A DNA stretch of 43,964 nt from Saccoglossus kowalevskii (taxonomy: Eukaryota > Hemichordata > Enteropneusta > Harrimaniidae): positions 288,095-332,058 of the forward strand of contig NW_003119425.1 in NCBI RefSeq assembly GCF_000003605.2. The letters run 5' to 3'. The position numbers and the translations under genes are program-made. The stretch's first letter is position 1. Every line of letters starts with the position of its first letter. This document shows, piece after piece, positions 13,601 to 27,739 of this stretch. The notes below the pieces were generated by a model that worked only from the letters and a program-made list of their open reading frames with translations, did not search any database and was not told where the DNA came from.

Positions 13601-16600
13601 TGGCTATAACACTTCTATCGAATACCTTTAATCTTATTGCTGCCGGTACGGGACGTGACTAATTTGTTTTGCCGAGAATTGTAAGGACGTCGAATACAGA
13701 CTTTACTCGCGTCATTCGTGACTAGTATTTCAAGTTTCACATACAAAAGTATGAGACCCGATTCGATCTAGCATGTTCTTTAACCATCAGTGTCGCAGGA
13801 ATCCTAAAGAGAGTTAGTTCTCATCTACAGTTGAATTGCGTTGAGGTATTACTTTCTATCTTTTCTACACCACAGAATAGCGCATTACAATAGAATATTT
13901 TCGGTTCAACAGCGGCATTATAAATGTGTTTTTTTTTGGCCAGATGTCTTTTGCACGAAACAAGTTTTATTGAATGTAAAACATATTCAAATGCTCCTTA
14001 ATGATGTTATTTGAGTGACTGACAGACGGTCGACTGGGAATACCCAATTCTATACCGACGACATTTGCTTTAATACCCATGAATTCCTACGCGAGTGTGA
14101 ATACTATTTCCGGAAGGCTGCCTGAATGAGAGGGGCATGCATAAACCACGAAGACAATGCGTATACGGACAACGCACTTTTAATTAAAAATATAGGTTAT
14201 TTATCAACGCTGCCTGATGCACCAGCCGTGGTGTTTCAGAAATAATATTACTGAGCTCAAATTGTGGTGCCAACGCTTCATAAAAAAATGGGAGAGCGAT
14301 AAAACATAACGATGAGTTTAAGCGCAGATAGGTGATTTTAATATGGATCTCAACGCATCACATTTGAAACACACACGAATAATGGCGTAATAGTATTACC
14401 GTTATTGAACAAGTGAAACCTGCATTCTGGAATTGCCGATCTTTATACGAGGGGGCTAATGCACGTTATACATTCCACGAGGCCAAAGAACAACACGGCT
14501 GGCCGGTAAATAATAAAACATCCATTACATTGTCGAAGTTGAACATATCACCCCAAACACCGCGTGCGATGACATTCCTTCACAATGCTGAACAATTACA
14601 ACTGACGCTATCGGAATTAAGAGCAATTGATCCCCCAGAGGTTAAAGCTGGAATATTGGATTAACAGAATCCTAATTATATGATTCATTTCGTTAATATG
14701 TTAATGCCTTTCGCCTGACCTTTTCTTTTCTTTATATCGCACCCACGTAAAGTCAAATCGACGGCTGCACATAAAATGAATTGAAATCAATTCGATCAAA
14801 TACAATGAAAATGCATGATCGCTATTATCTTGTTTAGTCATGTAATCAACAAATTTAGTTTGTTACATATTCAGTATCTACACTTCTTTTTACAAGATAA
14901 ATCAGTAAGCAGATACTATAAGAAAACAAGATTTCAAATAATTAATATTTCCACATCGGACGTCGAAACTCGTTCACAACAATTGTGTACAATGTTCGTG
15001 TAAATGTTATTTTTCGCGCACCTTATATTAATGTTGACGATTTGCATTCATCAACGAAATATTCTCTCAGTTTAACCATTTAACTTAATTACTATGGATT
15101 ATTCAACAGCCTTACTCATTTGTACATTATATTATGGATTTTTTTTGTCCTTGAAAAAATCACTATGTCACAGATGGCCACAACATTGAATAATTTGCCA
15201 AGTACCAGATTTTACAGCTACACAATATACAATCTACTTCTACCCCTTTTGCATAAAATTCCATCTAACTGCATTAATCGATCACGCACGCATTTATTTC
15301 ATTTTGTAATAAATTCAATGTTTTGAACAGTGCTTGGTAATTTGTATATATTAACCAACCAGTTGTTTTTCATCCAAACAAGTTGTCATACCGATATGCA
15401 CTGCAGATGGGAACAACGTAAACTCGTTAGGATTTCATCCAGATCACAGTGCTATAGAGATGTAATATAGCCGACACAGTTTCACAATTGTTTGGTTGGT
15501 GCCTTGGTCCCCGAATATATATGAAGTAAATATGTTTTATACATGCATTAAGGTCAAGTATTGAAGAAACACAATTATTTGTCTGTGTCTAGAATTTACT
15601 ATAGTACATTCCAATATTTAATTGGTTATATGGTCAAACAATTAATGCAGATTTAAATTCCATTGACACCCGGTTTGGAAACCACACATGTTGCAAAATA
15701 CACGCATGCGTAGAATACAATAAAATGTTAATCACATGCCAACGTACAAACAATGCTTTCTTATTATCGTACATTGAACTGCAACACTATCCATACGCTG
15801 GAATGACGTAACACACACAGGTAACAAGATGGCCATATGCGAGTTATTTGCATATGTTTTGGCGTACACTCGTCTCTGTATTAATTTACACAGTGACTGC
15901 TGCGTTATGCGTTACATGCGTGGTTGCCCATGTTGCCAGGCAGCTAATCTGTGCTTTTTCTATACACCTAATGTTCCAAATCCACACTGTATGTATCACG
16001 CTGTGTTGTCGCAAATGTCGCATTATTTAACCGCGAGAATGTTTACCAAAAGTTTTTGTGTTCATTCATCTCTCCGCTACAACATGTACTTACATGAAAA
16101 CGTCAGAATCTTTTCCTGATTCTGACTTGTGAAGTATTCAGTACGACATCACAATATAGGAACCACTATCATAAGTTCAACTTTTATTGACACTTGGTAT
16201 ACCTGGAAGACGTGTCTCACATTAACTTCACATTGCGCAGCTTAATAGCACATGCTGCGTGCTATACAAACCTGGAAATCAGAAATTCAATCGCTAGATG
16301 GCGCTTCTATTATATTGTAAACATTGTAATGGTGTTTTGCATACATATTACCGACGCCCGCTTAAGATGCTAACTAATGGTAATGTAGGTCGGCCAGATG
16401 TGGCATAATTTCATACGAGGGTTATGTTAAAATTAAAACAGTTGAACCCTGCCGAGATATGTCAATATAAAAGAGATGTTTCTATAATACTTTTCAGAGA
16501 ACAATTATCCTAGTCTAAGTAAGAGAGAATGAAACGTCGCGTCTGATCACACATTACGGCGCCAACAAAAATGAATACATAATTTATTAGCATTTTCAGT

Positions 16601-19140
16601 CTCGATGTATTTGATGTCTTCATATTTGAAGTAAAACAGAAAAAAATACATGCTGGGAGTATAGTGTTACTCTCATGGGTCGTCTTCACTTCTCTGAATT
16701 CACCAGAGATGAGCAAAGAATCAGCTGGGCTCCACTCTGTAGTTGAATATATCTTATTTAATCAACATCCAATTATGCTGAGCACGTAGAGTGCTTTGTG
16801 GCCTAATATGTTATATATTTATTCAAGTATATAAGCACAGAATAGGGTGACGATATACGCCCTGAAATATTTAGCATAGCAATATCAAATTATATCTTTG
16901 GAATTTTACATTTTGGTCCAAATCTTACTAACAATTATTGTCAACGTGTGATTGGTGCTTCAAAACAAATTTTCCTTCTTATACCGTATTTCAATTCTCG
17001 ACTTAATTGTCGCGAAAAGACAGAATGATTTCAAATTGATAAGTAATTTACATACTTTTTTTTGTAAATAACGTTTATTAATAATTAAGTAAAAATGTAA
17101 TAATACAGCTTTACGTACTAGAGCATTAACAGATGTATGCGCCAATCAACGTATACGTCACACCTGAATAAACAGGGAAATTTTAACAAGACTCTTATTT
17201 TCAAAATAAATAATAACAATTATTGGTATGTGGAACGGAGACTGCAGGTTACGATTAAAAAACTCAACAATAATTTATTTGACTTAGCCATGGGGCCGTG
17301 CTCCTGGATTAAGCATTTTAAAAGAGATTAAAAAACTGAAAAAAAAAAATACTTTCGAAATTAGTTTTAACATTTTTTTGTATATCTGGGCTACACTGTT
17401 TAAATGTTGGACGGGGATGAGTGGAACATATAAAACCCAATTTAAGAATATTAAAAACATTTATATTTACAACATAATATATATATGAGTATTATCTTAT
17501 TCTCTGTTATTCAGTAGGTGAGAGAGTTTAAACTTATTTTTTGACAATATTTTGTTAACGGCGAGTAGGCTTAATTTTGTAGCTAATTAAAGAATTTTAT
17601 TAATTCGCTTTTTCATAGTTGAACAAGACACCAACTTAGTTTATTGAAAACAATACTAAGATTGAACAAGCTTAACAACCTATAAAATACAAGCTGATAG
17701 AATGAATAATTTGCATAATCATTCATCCGGTACACATTTAATAAGATGACTCCGATTACTGTTTTGTAAAATGTTATTTATAGCTCACTACATGTATATT
17801 CTGCCATCGTCTTTTAAAACTAAATTAAACTGATCATTATTTATGAACAGTCCTACAAATTATGCGGGAATTGTCTAATTAAAACAATTAAATGAATAAT
17901 TAGATTAGTAATTTCTTAGTGTTTTCTAAAGTCTTGACACCGGATAATGTATATATCAGAATGTGAAGATGATTAACTTTAAGTGATTTATTAATCTGAT
18001 AACTTTATAAAGATGAAAATAAACTACCTTAATAATACTAGATTGTATAATTCTATTAGAAACGCATCTTCGAACTATTTGTTTTATGCATAAAAGTGTC
18101 GAATTTATACTGCCTCATACAAATACCCTAATTATTTCAGGATATAGCTATATATAAGATATATTGTTTTATTATTCCTGAAAGCCAACAGCAAGCAATT
18201 GAAAATACCTATCCAAACCAACTTGATATTGTGATGCCGTCAAGGAGTAATTGCGACCTGTATGATTTTATGTAAAGAAGATTAACAAAACAAATAAATT
18301 GTGTCATCCGGCAATTTATCAAGAAGCAAGAGTTGATCTTCGTTTGTCATTGGTAAAATGTGTTTTATCTTAGGTACTAGCTATGTTATTGAATCCTAAT
18401 ATAATTATATTATACTCTAATGAAACATAACACCGCGTTACAATCATTGCATCGAGACTAATTTCATTTCCAATCACAACTTATAATTCTTGGTTTCTCC
18501 TTGTAAGAATCCTTGTCGGAGACAAAAAAAATAAGGATCTTAGCGTGATAAAGTTTTAGTGATTGTATAGTTAAAAGAGGGATATAAAGCTATTACCTAA
18601 GTACGCATCAAGTTACATAATTGTATTTTTACTAGTGCTTGTTATCCTATGCACGCGGGTATGTAGTTAAATTCTCCGAGGAGTCTAATATATGAAATGC
18701 TGATATACCATGTGCCTCGTTGTTTATACGTACATTTTAGTTGGCTTCTAATCTCTAAATCATATATAACCGAGGAGATGTAATGAGCCCGCGACTGTTA
18801 CCATGACATCGAGCAATTTTTTGCGGTTAATCCTCGCGGTGATCAAATATCGGAAATATCACATTATTCCATAGTAACCCACGCACGCATCTCCCCAAGG
18901 CAAGTTAGTCTCACAGTGTCTCGCAGTTACCAACTCAGTTACGCAAAAAAAAAAAAAAAAAATAGGAAGACTAACAAGTCGCACTTCATATTCACGCTGG
19001 TTGTTAATACATATAAGAAGTATTGTCAGTTTTTAATTATTGAGGATTAGCCGAAAGCTGTCTTGGCGTTCTTCAGGTAAAAAACAGAACATGATACCGA
19101 GAGATTAATGTTGGTTGAGATGAATAATTAAAAACTTCAG
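10614..19140. other. Non-coding stretch, no supported gene
   Basis: No open frame with recognisable protein features was found. Frames such as 12347-12661 plus (104 codons) and 14413-14664 plus (83 codons, starting at a GTG) show no domain. A tRNA-like A-box sequence (TGGCTCACTGG) is visible on the minus strand near 11240-11260, but no matching B-box follows at the right distance. An 18-A tract lies at 18945-18962. The rest is unremarkable AT-rich DNA. Confidence 0.55.
18945..18962. repeat. Poly-A tract (18 A)
   Basis: Eighteen consecutive A. The sequence before it (about 18880-18944) is somewhat GC-richer, as would fit the 3' end of a retroposed copy. I could not find target-site duplications or a recognisable body. 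Confidence 0.7.
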
Positions 19141-19149
19141 GGAGCGCGT

Positions 19150-19200
19150 CTGCTTACAGTGGCGAAGCGTTTTTGCCGAGTTGCGAGGTCGAATCCCCCA
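19150..19200 (+). repeat. Degenerate tRNA-like fragment (possible SINE remnant)
   Basis: An A-box-like TGGCGAAGCG begins at 19160 and a B-box-like AGGTCGAATCC at 19186. The boxes are only 15 bases apart, whereas intact tRNAs need about 30 or more, so this cannot be a working tRNA. A decayed, internally deleted tRNA-derived SINE head is possible; chance is the alternative. Confidence 0.25.
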
Positions 19201-22200
19201 TTTCATGTCTATATGTTCGATGACAGGACTCATATTTCTATTCCATCAAAGATATACATTTTTTCAATAAAACATTACCATGTGCTTGAAAGGAAATCTG
19301 TAACTAATTTATATATAAAAAAACGCATATATGATAAGATGAATTGTAATATCGCTGAACATCGAACCGCTAATATGAATCAGAAACAGAAGTGAAGTTG
19401 GTATACTAACAAATCTTTTGTTATTGAGAGCGCCGAATCCAAAACGTTTACAAGAACCGAAGGTAGAACATCACTGGATTCATTGCATTGAAACATACAC
19501 AATAGAACCCCACTCTTGAATAACATTAGACAATATATATATATATTTCAATGATACAGCCATGAGCAAAACTCGGCGCATTAGAATCAATAAGTTAAAA
19601 TTGAGTTCTAGCCAGAGGCTTTAGGATTACGGATAACAACCCACACATTGACCTGGGAGTGCGTCAGCAGAGAGAGCACAACATATGTCAACATATCGCG
19701 ATGCATTAACATGCAAAATACGGTTTTAAATTAGTTCCGGGTCACCTAAAGCTCACTCACAGTTACGTCCCACAGACAGCTGATATATTTAATTCTTAAG
19801 ATCAAACAGAGACGACATAGATGATAAATGTTGAGTTCTAATTGACGTTAGTATGTACTGTTATTGTTTTTGTAGACAGTTATTGGCATAAGGTTAGGTT
19901 ATCCACATAAACGCGTTTTGATTATGTCCTTATTTTCAATATATATTTATATTGCATGTTCAATTTTGAACAGCTGCTCAACACTTTAACGAAGATTGTT
20001 TTGTAGCATGTATTTAAATACCAATTTCAATCAACCAGTTGTTCGGTAGGGTCTGCTGTCCGAGTCACCAATATTCCCGGGAGTTGATCGGGGCAGTTAG
20101 ACTTTGGTCGAGAATGCTAAAACAAGGCTGATTTGAGTTATCTAGTTTATAGTTGGCCCTGTATGTTCCTATATGAGTTTGAATGAATATTAACAGCGAT
20201 ATAATAAACACCAGATTACATCCCCGTCGGGCTTTCTATAGAACTAAATTACCTATGAGACAGTGAGTTGTGGGCGATAGGGACGTTTATTCGAAGCAGA
20301 GAAAAAGGAATACAAACATCATTAAAATCGCGTGTTCGTTACCGGCACACGACAGCTGTAATCCAAATAGTAAAGCCTGTTTAACCCCGTGTAGCGGTGA
20401 GACATACAAGGTCATTGGGTCGACTTAAGTACAAACATTATTTTTGCAACGGGATGCACTAGATAATCATAACTAGATGAAAGCAGCGATCCAATAATAT
20501 TTCTTTTACAGTTCATGTATTGTGTTAAACGGATTATAAATGGAATGCAATTCAATAACTAATAATTCATCTCTATTTTGCCAGGATATAACAATAGATC
20601 AGCAACAGTCAATGTAAAGTATTAATCGATTGGATTTAAAATTACGATTTCATTTCCAACCAATTAGTTCACCCACGTCCAATGTTGACTTCAGATGATG
20701 TTATCGCCCGTTCTTGATCATCCTTTGATGATGATCGCATGAGTTGTTGGTAATGTCGGAATGAATTTAACATCATCGAGAGTTGGGACATTCACCCACA
20801 GGCTGTTCCTGTTAGAATAACACTAATGAAGGGCGAACGAGCGATTATCAATGTAATCATCTGTAGGACTCTCTATCATACCTGAAAAAAAAAAAAAAAA
20901 AAAAAAAAACGCTGGAACTGGCTTCCTTTTTCCGGCAACGCATAGTGTTACACATACAAATTAACGGTTATGTATAGTTAACGCACGTCGTGGTTCAAAA
21001 TGTTGAATGTTGAATGTTGAGGCACAGGCGTGTCCCCTAATTTAATGTTCGTAGTTTCACAATTCCGATTCAAATTGTAACAAACGAGTCCACTCATTTC
21101 AGTGTACGTATCATCGTAACCTCTAGGCATTCATCTCACTAGTTAGTGACGTTTATCGTAATTCATTGCATGTATTCATTTCTGTATTATGCGTACGCTG
21201 ATTTGACCATATGCTGTGACGGATTTTCTATGGACTTTAGTTGTTGTTGTTGTATTGTACTTTCACTATGAAATGTATATTGATCTACAGTTGGGTATGT
21301 TGATTTCACGTCGAACCTGAGACGATAACGTCTCTCATGGTATAACTAAAAGCTGCTGCGGTATGCGGATCGGTAATCTATACATTATATGTCAATATAT
21401 TCCGATATATGACAAAAAAACACGCCTTAGATAGCCACCTATATGTTGACCTACGCCATGTACGATGCTCGTGTGTCACTGATCAGTAACAACCCATCGA
21501 TATTTGCATACGTAATGTACCTTAAAAGTTAACGTTTTACCTCACTGGAACCTCAATGACTCAAATATTGGCATGTTGATTCATATGATAACAGTCAGTT
21601 TAACCTCGGGCTGATTGATGATTCGCATAACATATAAAGACCCGAAATGATCTCAGGGAAAAGGTTGAACAAATTAGTCGACTCATGTTACGGATATGCA
21701 TTATAAGGACGACAAGGTTGCAGGAAATGGGGAGCAGAGTTGAAATACAGTCGTCGGTAGAAAATATTCTGTGTCTATATTGAAATAACTAGGAATGGTA
21801 AAAAAACACACACATACATACACGTTGTAATCATCGAACTTTACTGAATGTCATTCTGCCAGAGATAGTGTTGACAAATGCATGTACCAAGGAATATGAC
21901 AGCCATAGCGTATGATCGAAAGGCTTCATTTATTGCGAATCAAATTTCCGTCAATGCAAATGTAGGGATAAACTGTTTCCCGTTTAGTTTTATATAGCCT
22001 ATATTTTCTTTGAACTCGCACGAGGAGAAGAAATACGCCCCTCTCCAAAAATGTTTTAGATATATCTGATATATCGAGCTGTTGCGGATAGAAAAGAAAA
22101 GAACAGCAAACATTGTTCCATGTGAACCCATGAATCACTCATAACCGTTACATCAACAGAAACGTGTTCATTGACTTTTAAGTTATACACCGTTAAAACA

Positions 22201-25200
22201 AACACGCGGATACATTACATGCTCGAAGATGGCAGAGGATGTATGATCGTTAAAACAAAATTATTTAATATTCACATCATCTCTCATCATCTGCCAAAAC
22301 AGGATGCAGTCACATGACCCCTGGGATTTAGTGAAGGCAATATTAAGTGAATTGCAATGACCCAAAGAAGAAGAGTTTTATAATGTAACAGTGGCCATGA
22401 TTAAAATCGGAATAATTTGATTTCATATTGCTCAATCAATCTGTCATACGTAGCAGTGTCCACTGTAGCCACCTTTTCCCAGGGGTCGTATCATTTATTC
22501 AACACGCGGGTGGTGTATATTGTGACCCAATATACCTTTGTAATAGCTGAATTCATATAGGGAGAGAGCATATACAGTTGTTGTCATAACTTCAATCGAT
22601 TATTATATAAGACCGTAAATGAGACGGGTTATATCGGACGCTTTGATACTAAGATATAGTTTGGGACCAATGTTCTTAAAAAATTCCAATGTTTAATCAG
22701 AAATACACAAAGCGCAAGTGACATTTGACAGCAGCCGTGATTCCTAAAACAATTCTTGTTATTCTTATGGTGTAGTCGCCTACCACGGAGAGATGTAAAT
22801 TCGCTGCCTGCTTCGACCTTTGGCGAGCCGTTCGGCAGAATACACAAAGATAATTCCTCTTGATACCTGAGTATCTTCAAATCTTCAGAAGGAATTATTC
22901 AGTACCTTTGGGTATATCTGTTATTTTAGATCATCTCAGTTTCATTATCAATTCACAGAGGGCAGTTGAATTCCCAGTTGGTGCCATATTTAGCTACCAT
23001 AATCCGAGAATTTGCATATATGAGTGTGATGAGAGGTAATCATTGACCGAATACATTTTTTTATGTGGAACTGAATAAAGATAGTTTGCTATTATCTGAT
23101 GCGCTTTATTATAGCCACCACGGTGATAATGACAGAAGATTGGACTCAATACAGAATATATTCTTCAGTCAAAACTATTTTTAAGTCATTCACGCTCAAA
23201 GCATAACGTGAACCGTGTATCATCGAATATTCTCAGCAATCGAATTCTACGTTATCATGGCAATTTCGTGATAACCTACTCTGACTTGATACGAAATAGT
23301 ATTTTGCAAACCTTTAACAGCGATCAAATTGGTTAACATTATAATATGTGCCCCGCGTGACGAAAACTATTCATCAACGAACAATGTCTCGAACGATGTT
23401 ATTCCACCCGCACATGACACTTTCCTGAACTTCTTAAAGGTTACGGCTCTCGTATGACGCATCACGTATTGTTCGTGCGAATATTCTTTTCTAATTTGGA
23501 ACTTATCAATTCGCTGACTGCGTTTACATACGTATGACGTATTTACATTATTGTTATTAGGCTTTTATTGAATTTAATTTGAAAACGACCAATATAGATT
23601 CGCCCAGCAAATTGCTTATATAAAACTTAAATTAAATTGATATGAGTATAAGGCAAAACTTGCGATCGCGTTAGTCACGTACTATTCTTATGTGGATGTA
23701 GGCATGTTCATGATTGACTTAGCACGAATACGATCTTCTATATCATGAATATTCCAAGGGCGTGACATGTACATCTATCAAAAGTTCATGCATTCATGCG
23801 TATAGCTTCTGGTCATTTGCATCAACTTACATTTCAGATTGTTGTTGATAATTAACTATTGAGTGCCAGATAAATTATCACATAAACCTAATAAACACAA
23901 CTATATAGATCATCGTAATGCTTATCGGCAAATCTCCAATGTTATCACAGGAAAATAATAGGCAGCGTCTTCGTGAAGATTAATTATATTTTTTCTCAGT
24001 ACAGTTTCGCATCATGTACATGTATATTTCTTACCGATCTCAAACTTTTACCTATCTATGGCTACCTGATAATTACTATAACAAACTCCAACTACGTTTG
24101 TTATTTTCTACGCAGTATACAGTCATCTTGAATAGCTTTTTGGTCTTTTCATTCGGGGATCAATGAGTATTGGTGTACCGATCGATACCACAAATCACAA
24201 CGCCTTGTATTCTATTCAAAAACGTCTATGATCCAATTTCCCTATCCAATACAGGATTTCCCAGCTTTTGCAGTCTAAAAAAAGGCATATCTATCACTGC
24301 GACAAATTATCATTATTTTTTTCCACTCGATTTCCTCAGGGCAACGGACAGTCATTATGGCATCTGTAAAACAAATATTTTCAATGGGAAATTGTTATGA
24401 AGTTCATATTCAACAAGATGTTATATGTTTGCTGAATGTTCATGCACAGCCAACTAGCAAAAACTAGCCTCAAATAATATTAATCAGGAAATGTCCAATG
24501 CACTGAGGCTAAAATCGCAGCTTAGTCAGTATTTATCCTCGGCTTGTCGATCTGAATGTTTACCCTGAAGTCAAGCCAATCAATGCTTCTTCTACATTTA
24601 CTAGGTTATGTAGGAGAAGAATGTATAGTTATTACGCTCAGGGTGTGCCATTAAAAAGAAATAGCTAACGCATTTGCAAGATTACTTTTAAGTAATCCTT
24701 TAAGTAGTTTTGACCGACTACGAATACTTTGAGCGACCAGTTGATTTTTTTTACAAAGTAGCGTGTACTTTTTCTTCAAAGATGTCGACACGTCTCCAGT
24801 GTAATGCCAGTATATCACGTTTAATTTTAACTTCAGTATGAGCTTAACTTTTAATTATTTCTTTTTGTGTTTATTTGCGTGGCCTAAAAAACTAATTGTA
24901 CAATCTGAGATATTCGGCAAAATTCACAAACTATGAGACATCATATAAAACCATGAAAATTGCAATAAATATATTATGCTTTTTTATTTCATAGGTTTTA
25001 TCACAATATGAAAGGAAAACTGTCGATGGGGACTTTGTCAGTCATCGCAACTCACACGCAAACGGCCATAACATTGTAACAATGTTTCGACACACGTTGG
25101 GTATGCTGCGATCCAAAAGAAGATAGCTTTTTCTACACACGCGTCGGCTAATTAGGGCCCTAAATGAGCCACATTAGTTTGTAAATAAGACGATTTATGA

Positions 25201-26640
25201 CAACTTATTAATTGTTTTCATTGTAATTAGACGACCTTTACTGATCATGCCGAAAGGGGATATTTATAATTTGATAATTAAGTAGGATTGGTATTATGCA
25301 AGATCGCCGTTAACATGACGCTTTAGCTGGAAATGTAACTGTCTAGATACCGACACAATTTGCATGTATGTCCATTTCAATTAAGTTTAGCAATTCAATT
25401 TCATTTACCCCGCTTTGCTATAATGACATTGATGCCATATCATTCACATAGCTTCCCATGTTTTGATATCTTTTAAATAGAATTTTCAGACAACTTCGCG
25501 GTTTTATTCGTGCACATATTTTTTGGACGGGAAATATTCTGGATTGTGGTTCGTGTGTGTTTAATATATGGTGTATCAGCACTGGCCGCCATACTTGTAT
25601 GTATTGTTATTATTGTGGCGCATCTATTCAATTCATTATAAGGCATCTCTGGCTGTCAAACATGGCGTGGATAGACAAGTTCAGATTGAACAATACAGCC
25701 CAAATATCCTTCCGAATCGTCGAACCAACATAGCTACGGGAACCTCATGCACATACCCCCACTCCCACACACAGCATTATCACCGACCCATTTACTATTA
25801 TACACTCATACTCCCCGAAGACAAATAATTTATCTTTTTTTTTACAACCGGTTCTATTTATGACAAATATCACTTAGATAGCCATAATTGCATCCATTCA
25901 CTTCTGACTGATTTTTATTTTATTGATCTGAGTCACATGAATATGAAAAAAAGAGAAAAAAAAACCATCAGTATTGAGCTGGTGCAATTTCAATGCATAG
26001 CAGATCGAGCCAGTCAAACCATGAGCAACATTTGGTGTCGGCCACGATCTGTATATGCGACGACTGAAATAAAGTTAGACAGTCCGTATCGCCAGAAGCG
26101 AATCAGATCCAACAATTCACGCAAACAGACAACGAACCGATAGTTATATAAGATATTACGCCATGCAATCATTTACTGCGCTTTAGTGCGGAGACAATTT
26201 CCAATACGGCTTCTTTTTTAAATTCGCCCCGGGCATATTATAGTCCAGGACTGAGATACAGAACAACCAGGCTTTGATGACAGCTGCTCTTGTTATTTTA
26301 AATATTGTGAACTATTATTAAAACTGACTCACGAAAATTATACACTAACATGTTCTTTTTTGATCCCTTCTCTGCGATAGCGATTTATTTTCATTAAACA
26401 GTACAGCAAGACCATGGACCGCTAGTTCTAATCAGACAAACTTTATTCTATGCTAGGGACTGCATGACAGGCCTATGTGACCAACGTCCTATAATAATGC
26501 CGTTATGGTACGTCAATGCGCTATCCCAATAAAAACCAGGCACGCTCAAACGAAAGCATCTACGGGCCTTAAACCAATACAAGCTCTTCAAATTCACTTT
26601 CGTGGGTTCGGCCACACACTCAACTATAGCAAGGGGACAA
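19201..26640. other. Non-coding stretch, no supported gene
   Basis: No protein-coding exon could be recognised on either strand. It contains a 25-A tract (20885-20909) and a GTTGAAT triplication near 21001-21020. Short ATG-started frames here (for example 22629-22880 minus and 25568-25828 plus) have no domains and ordinary low-complexity AT-rich composition. Confidence 0.55.
20885..20909. repeat. Poly-A tract (25 A)
   Basis: Twenty-five A in a row after CATACCTG. It is the longest A homopolymer in the window and could be the tail of an old plus-strand retroposon, but no body or flanking duplication is recognisable. Confidence 0.8.
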
Positions 26641-26657
26641 ACACTTATCTACATGTT

Positions 26658-26729
26658 CGACCCCAGGTAAAATTTGAACTCAGGTCAACCGATTATGAGT
26701 CCGATACAACAACCATTATGCCCCCCTTG
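26658..26729 (-). repeat. tRNA-Met-like SINE head or tRNA pseudogene
   Basis: Read on the minus strand this begins GGGGGGCATAATGG. It has an A-box-like GGCATAATGG, an anticodon-loop-like CTCATAA (anticodon CAT, as in tRNA-Met), then a B-box-like GAGTTCAAATTTT. Spacing between the boxes is tRNA-like. The anticodon and T stems contain mismatches and the B-box departs from GGTTCRANTCC, so an active tRNA is unlikely. A tRNA-derived SINE extending toward lower coordinates, or a solitary tRNA pseudogene, fits best. No terminal duplication was found. Confidence 0.5.
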
Positions 26730-26739
26730 ACTTAAAACA

Positions 26740-27208
26740 CGGGGTCACGAAACTAATTAACGTCGAATATATCCGATTATCCTAAATGAAGCGATAAGAG
26801 CAGACAATTAAACGTAACAAGCAATTGATTTCGCACTAAGTGAGATCGCGGAGCATTTCCAAGGCAACAATGTGATTTGTAATTACAGTTCAGATCGCGG
26901 CAAAAATTGGTTTATCCTTGTACCTTGTTGGTTGCGTGGTTACTATGGGACAAGATGGTTTGTGCTGATCACAATGGTCGATCGTATCACCAGTTTGGAT
27001 ATCAGAGTAATTTACGGAGCCACACGATGGCGAAAGCTTCACGACGTGTTTGATCGCCTCATTGGTAAATTCCCATGTGTGCAGATGATGGTTCTGTTCA
27101 CGCATAAATTATCGCTAGTCGGACGATGTGCGCAAGCTGGTAATATGTATATGTGTGCACGGGGGAGGGGACGTTGACCTCAGAGAGCAAAAGAAAATAA
27201 ATACTTAC
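26740..27208. other. Region just inside the first intron of the receptor-like gene
   Basis: This is the start of the intron that follows the exon at 27209-27736 on the minus strand. A 101-codon frame on the plus strand (26872-27177) and a 71-codon frame on the minus strand (26890-27105) overlap here. Neither resembles the rest of a glutamate-receptor amino-terminal domain or any family I know. No second exon is recognised. Confidence 0.45.
27203..27208 (-). promoter_or_regulatory. Splice donor GTAAGT of the receptor-like exon
   Basis: On the minus strand the junction reads ACCAAG|GTAAGTATT, which matches the consensus closely and leaves the reading frame in phase 0. Beyond it the frame loses all family resemblance and soon meets a stop, which supports splicing here. 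Confidence 0.75.
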
Positions 27209-27736
27209 CTTGGTTTCAAACAACGTTTCAAGCGGTAGGCCCGGGTTAAGGCTGATAACCGGCAGTCCTACAGTCACTGCGGCAGTGACAACGTATCTTG
27301 ACATCATGTAATTATCGGCGAAAGAATCCTCGTCGTTCGCCACAAGCAAGCCCTGGGCGTTGTGAGGCAAAAGCTCTTCACATATAACGCGGGCGATTTC
27401 GAAATAATTTGAAGTATCGAACTCTGGCACCGATACTTCTATGGTTATTGACGTCGACTTGCCCGTGATGTTCTTGTCCAACTGTCCGAATGCCTTCGCA
27501 GTCAAATTGGTTAACATATCCCGTTGGGTGCGAGTAGAAACAAACGCCCCAAGACCGACGATAACTTGCGAGGTCGTTGTCGACGGCAACGATAGATTGC
27601 GTGTCGTGTATTCCGCTGATTTTAAAAGACCGCTATTCTCCTTGGTGAATAGATTGTTGATATTCCCCCGCATTTCACCACATTTGCACATTAGAAAGGC
27701 AGCGAACAATGCCAGTACACTTATACTAGTAAACAT
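27209..27736 (-). CDS. First coding exon of an ionotropic glutamate receptor-like (GluN1-like) gene, partial
   Basis: 176 codons from the first in-frame ATG (A at -3) to a canonical phase-0 donor. The frame is open farther upstream to about 27850 but has no ATG there. Residues 1-20 look like a signal peptide (hydrophobic SVLALFAAFLM). From about residue 57 the sequence resembles the amino-terminal, periplasmic-binding-like domain of NMDA receptor GluN1: a beta strand ending GLGAFVSTRTQRDML, an alternating strand SITIEVSVPE, then VICEELLPHNAQGLLVAND, and a strand GLPVISLNP at about residue 157. Three N-glycosylation sequons (near residues 47, 77 and 89) fit an extracellular domain. The ligand-binding core and membrane segments are not in this exon and I did not find them downstream. 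The family call rests on pattern resemblance only; another receptor with the same type I binding fold is possible. Confidence 0.6.
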
Positions 27737-27739
27737 GAT

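Noticed and set aside
14413-14664. 83-codon plus-strand frame starting at GTG
   Set aside because: Non-ATG start in an animal genome, a stop directly upstream, and no recognised family; a decayed mobile-element fragment could not be shown.
26872-27177. 101-codon plus-strand frame next to the receptor-like exon
   Set aside because: It is antisense to the intron of a better supported gene and does not resemble receptor sequence or another family.
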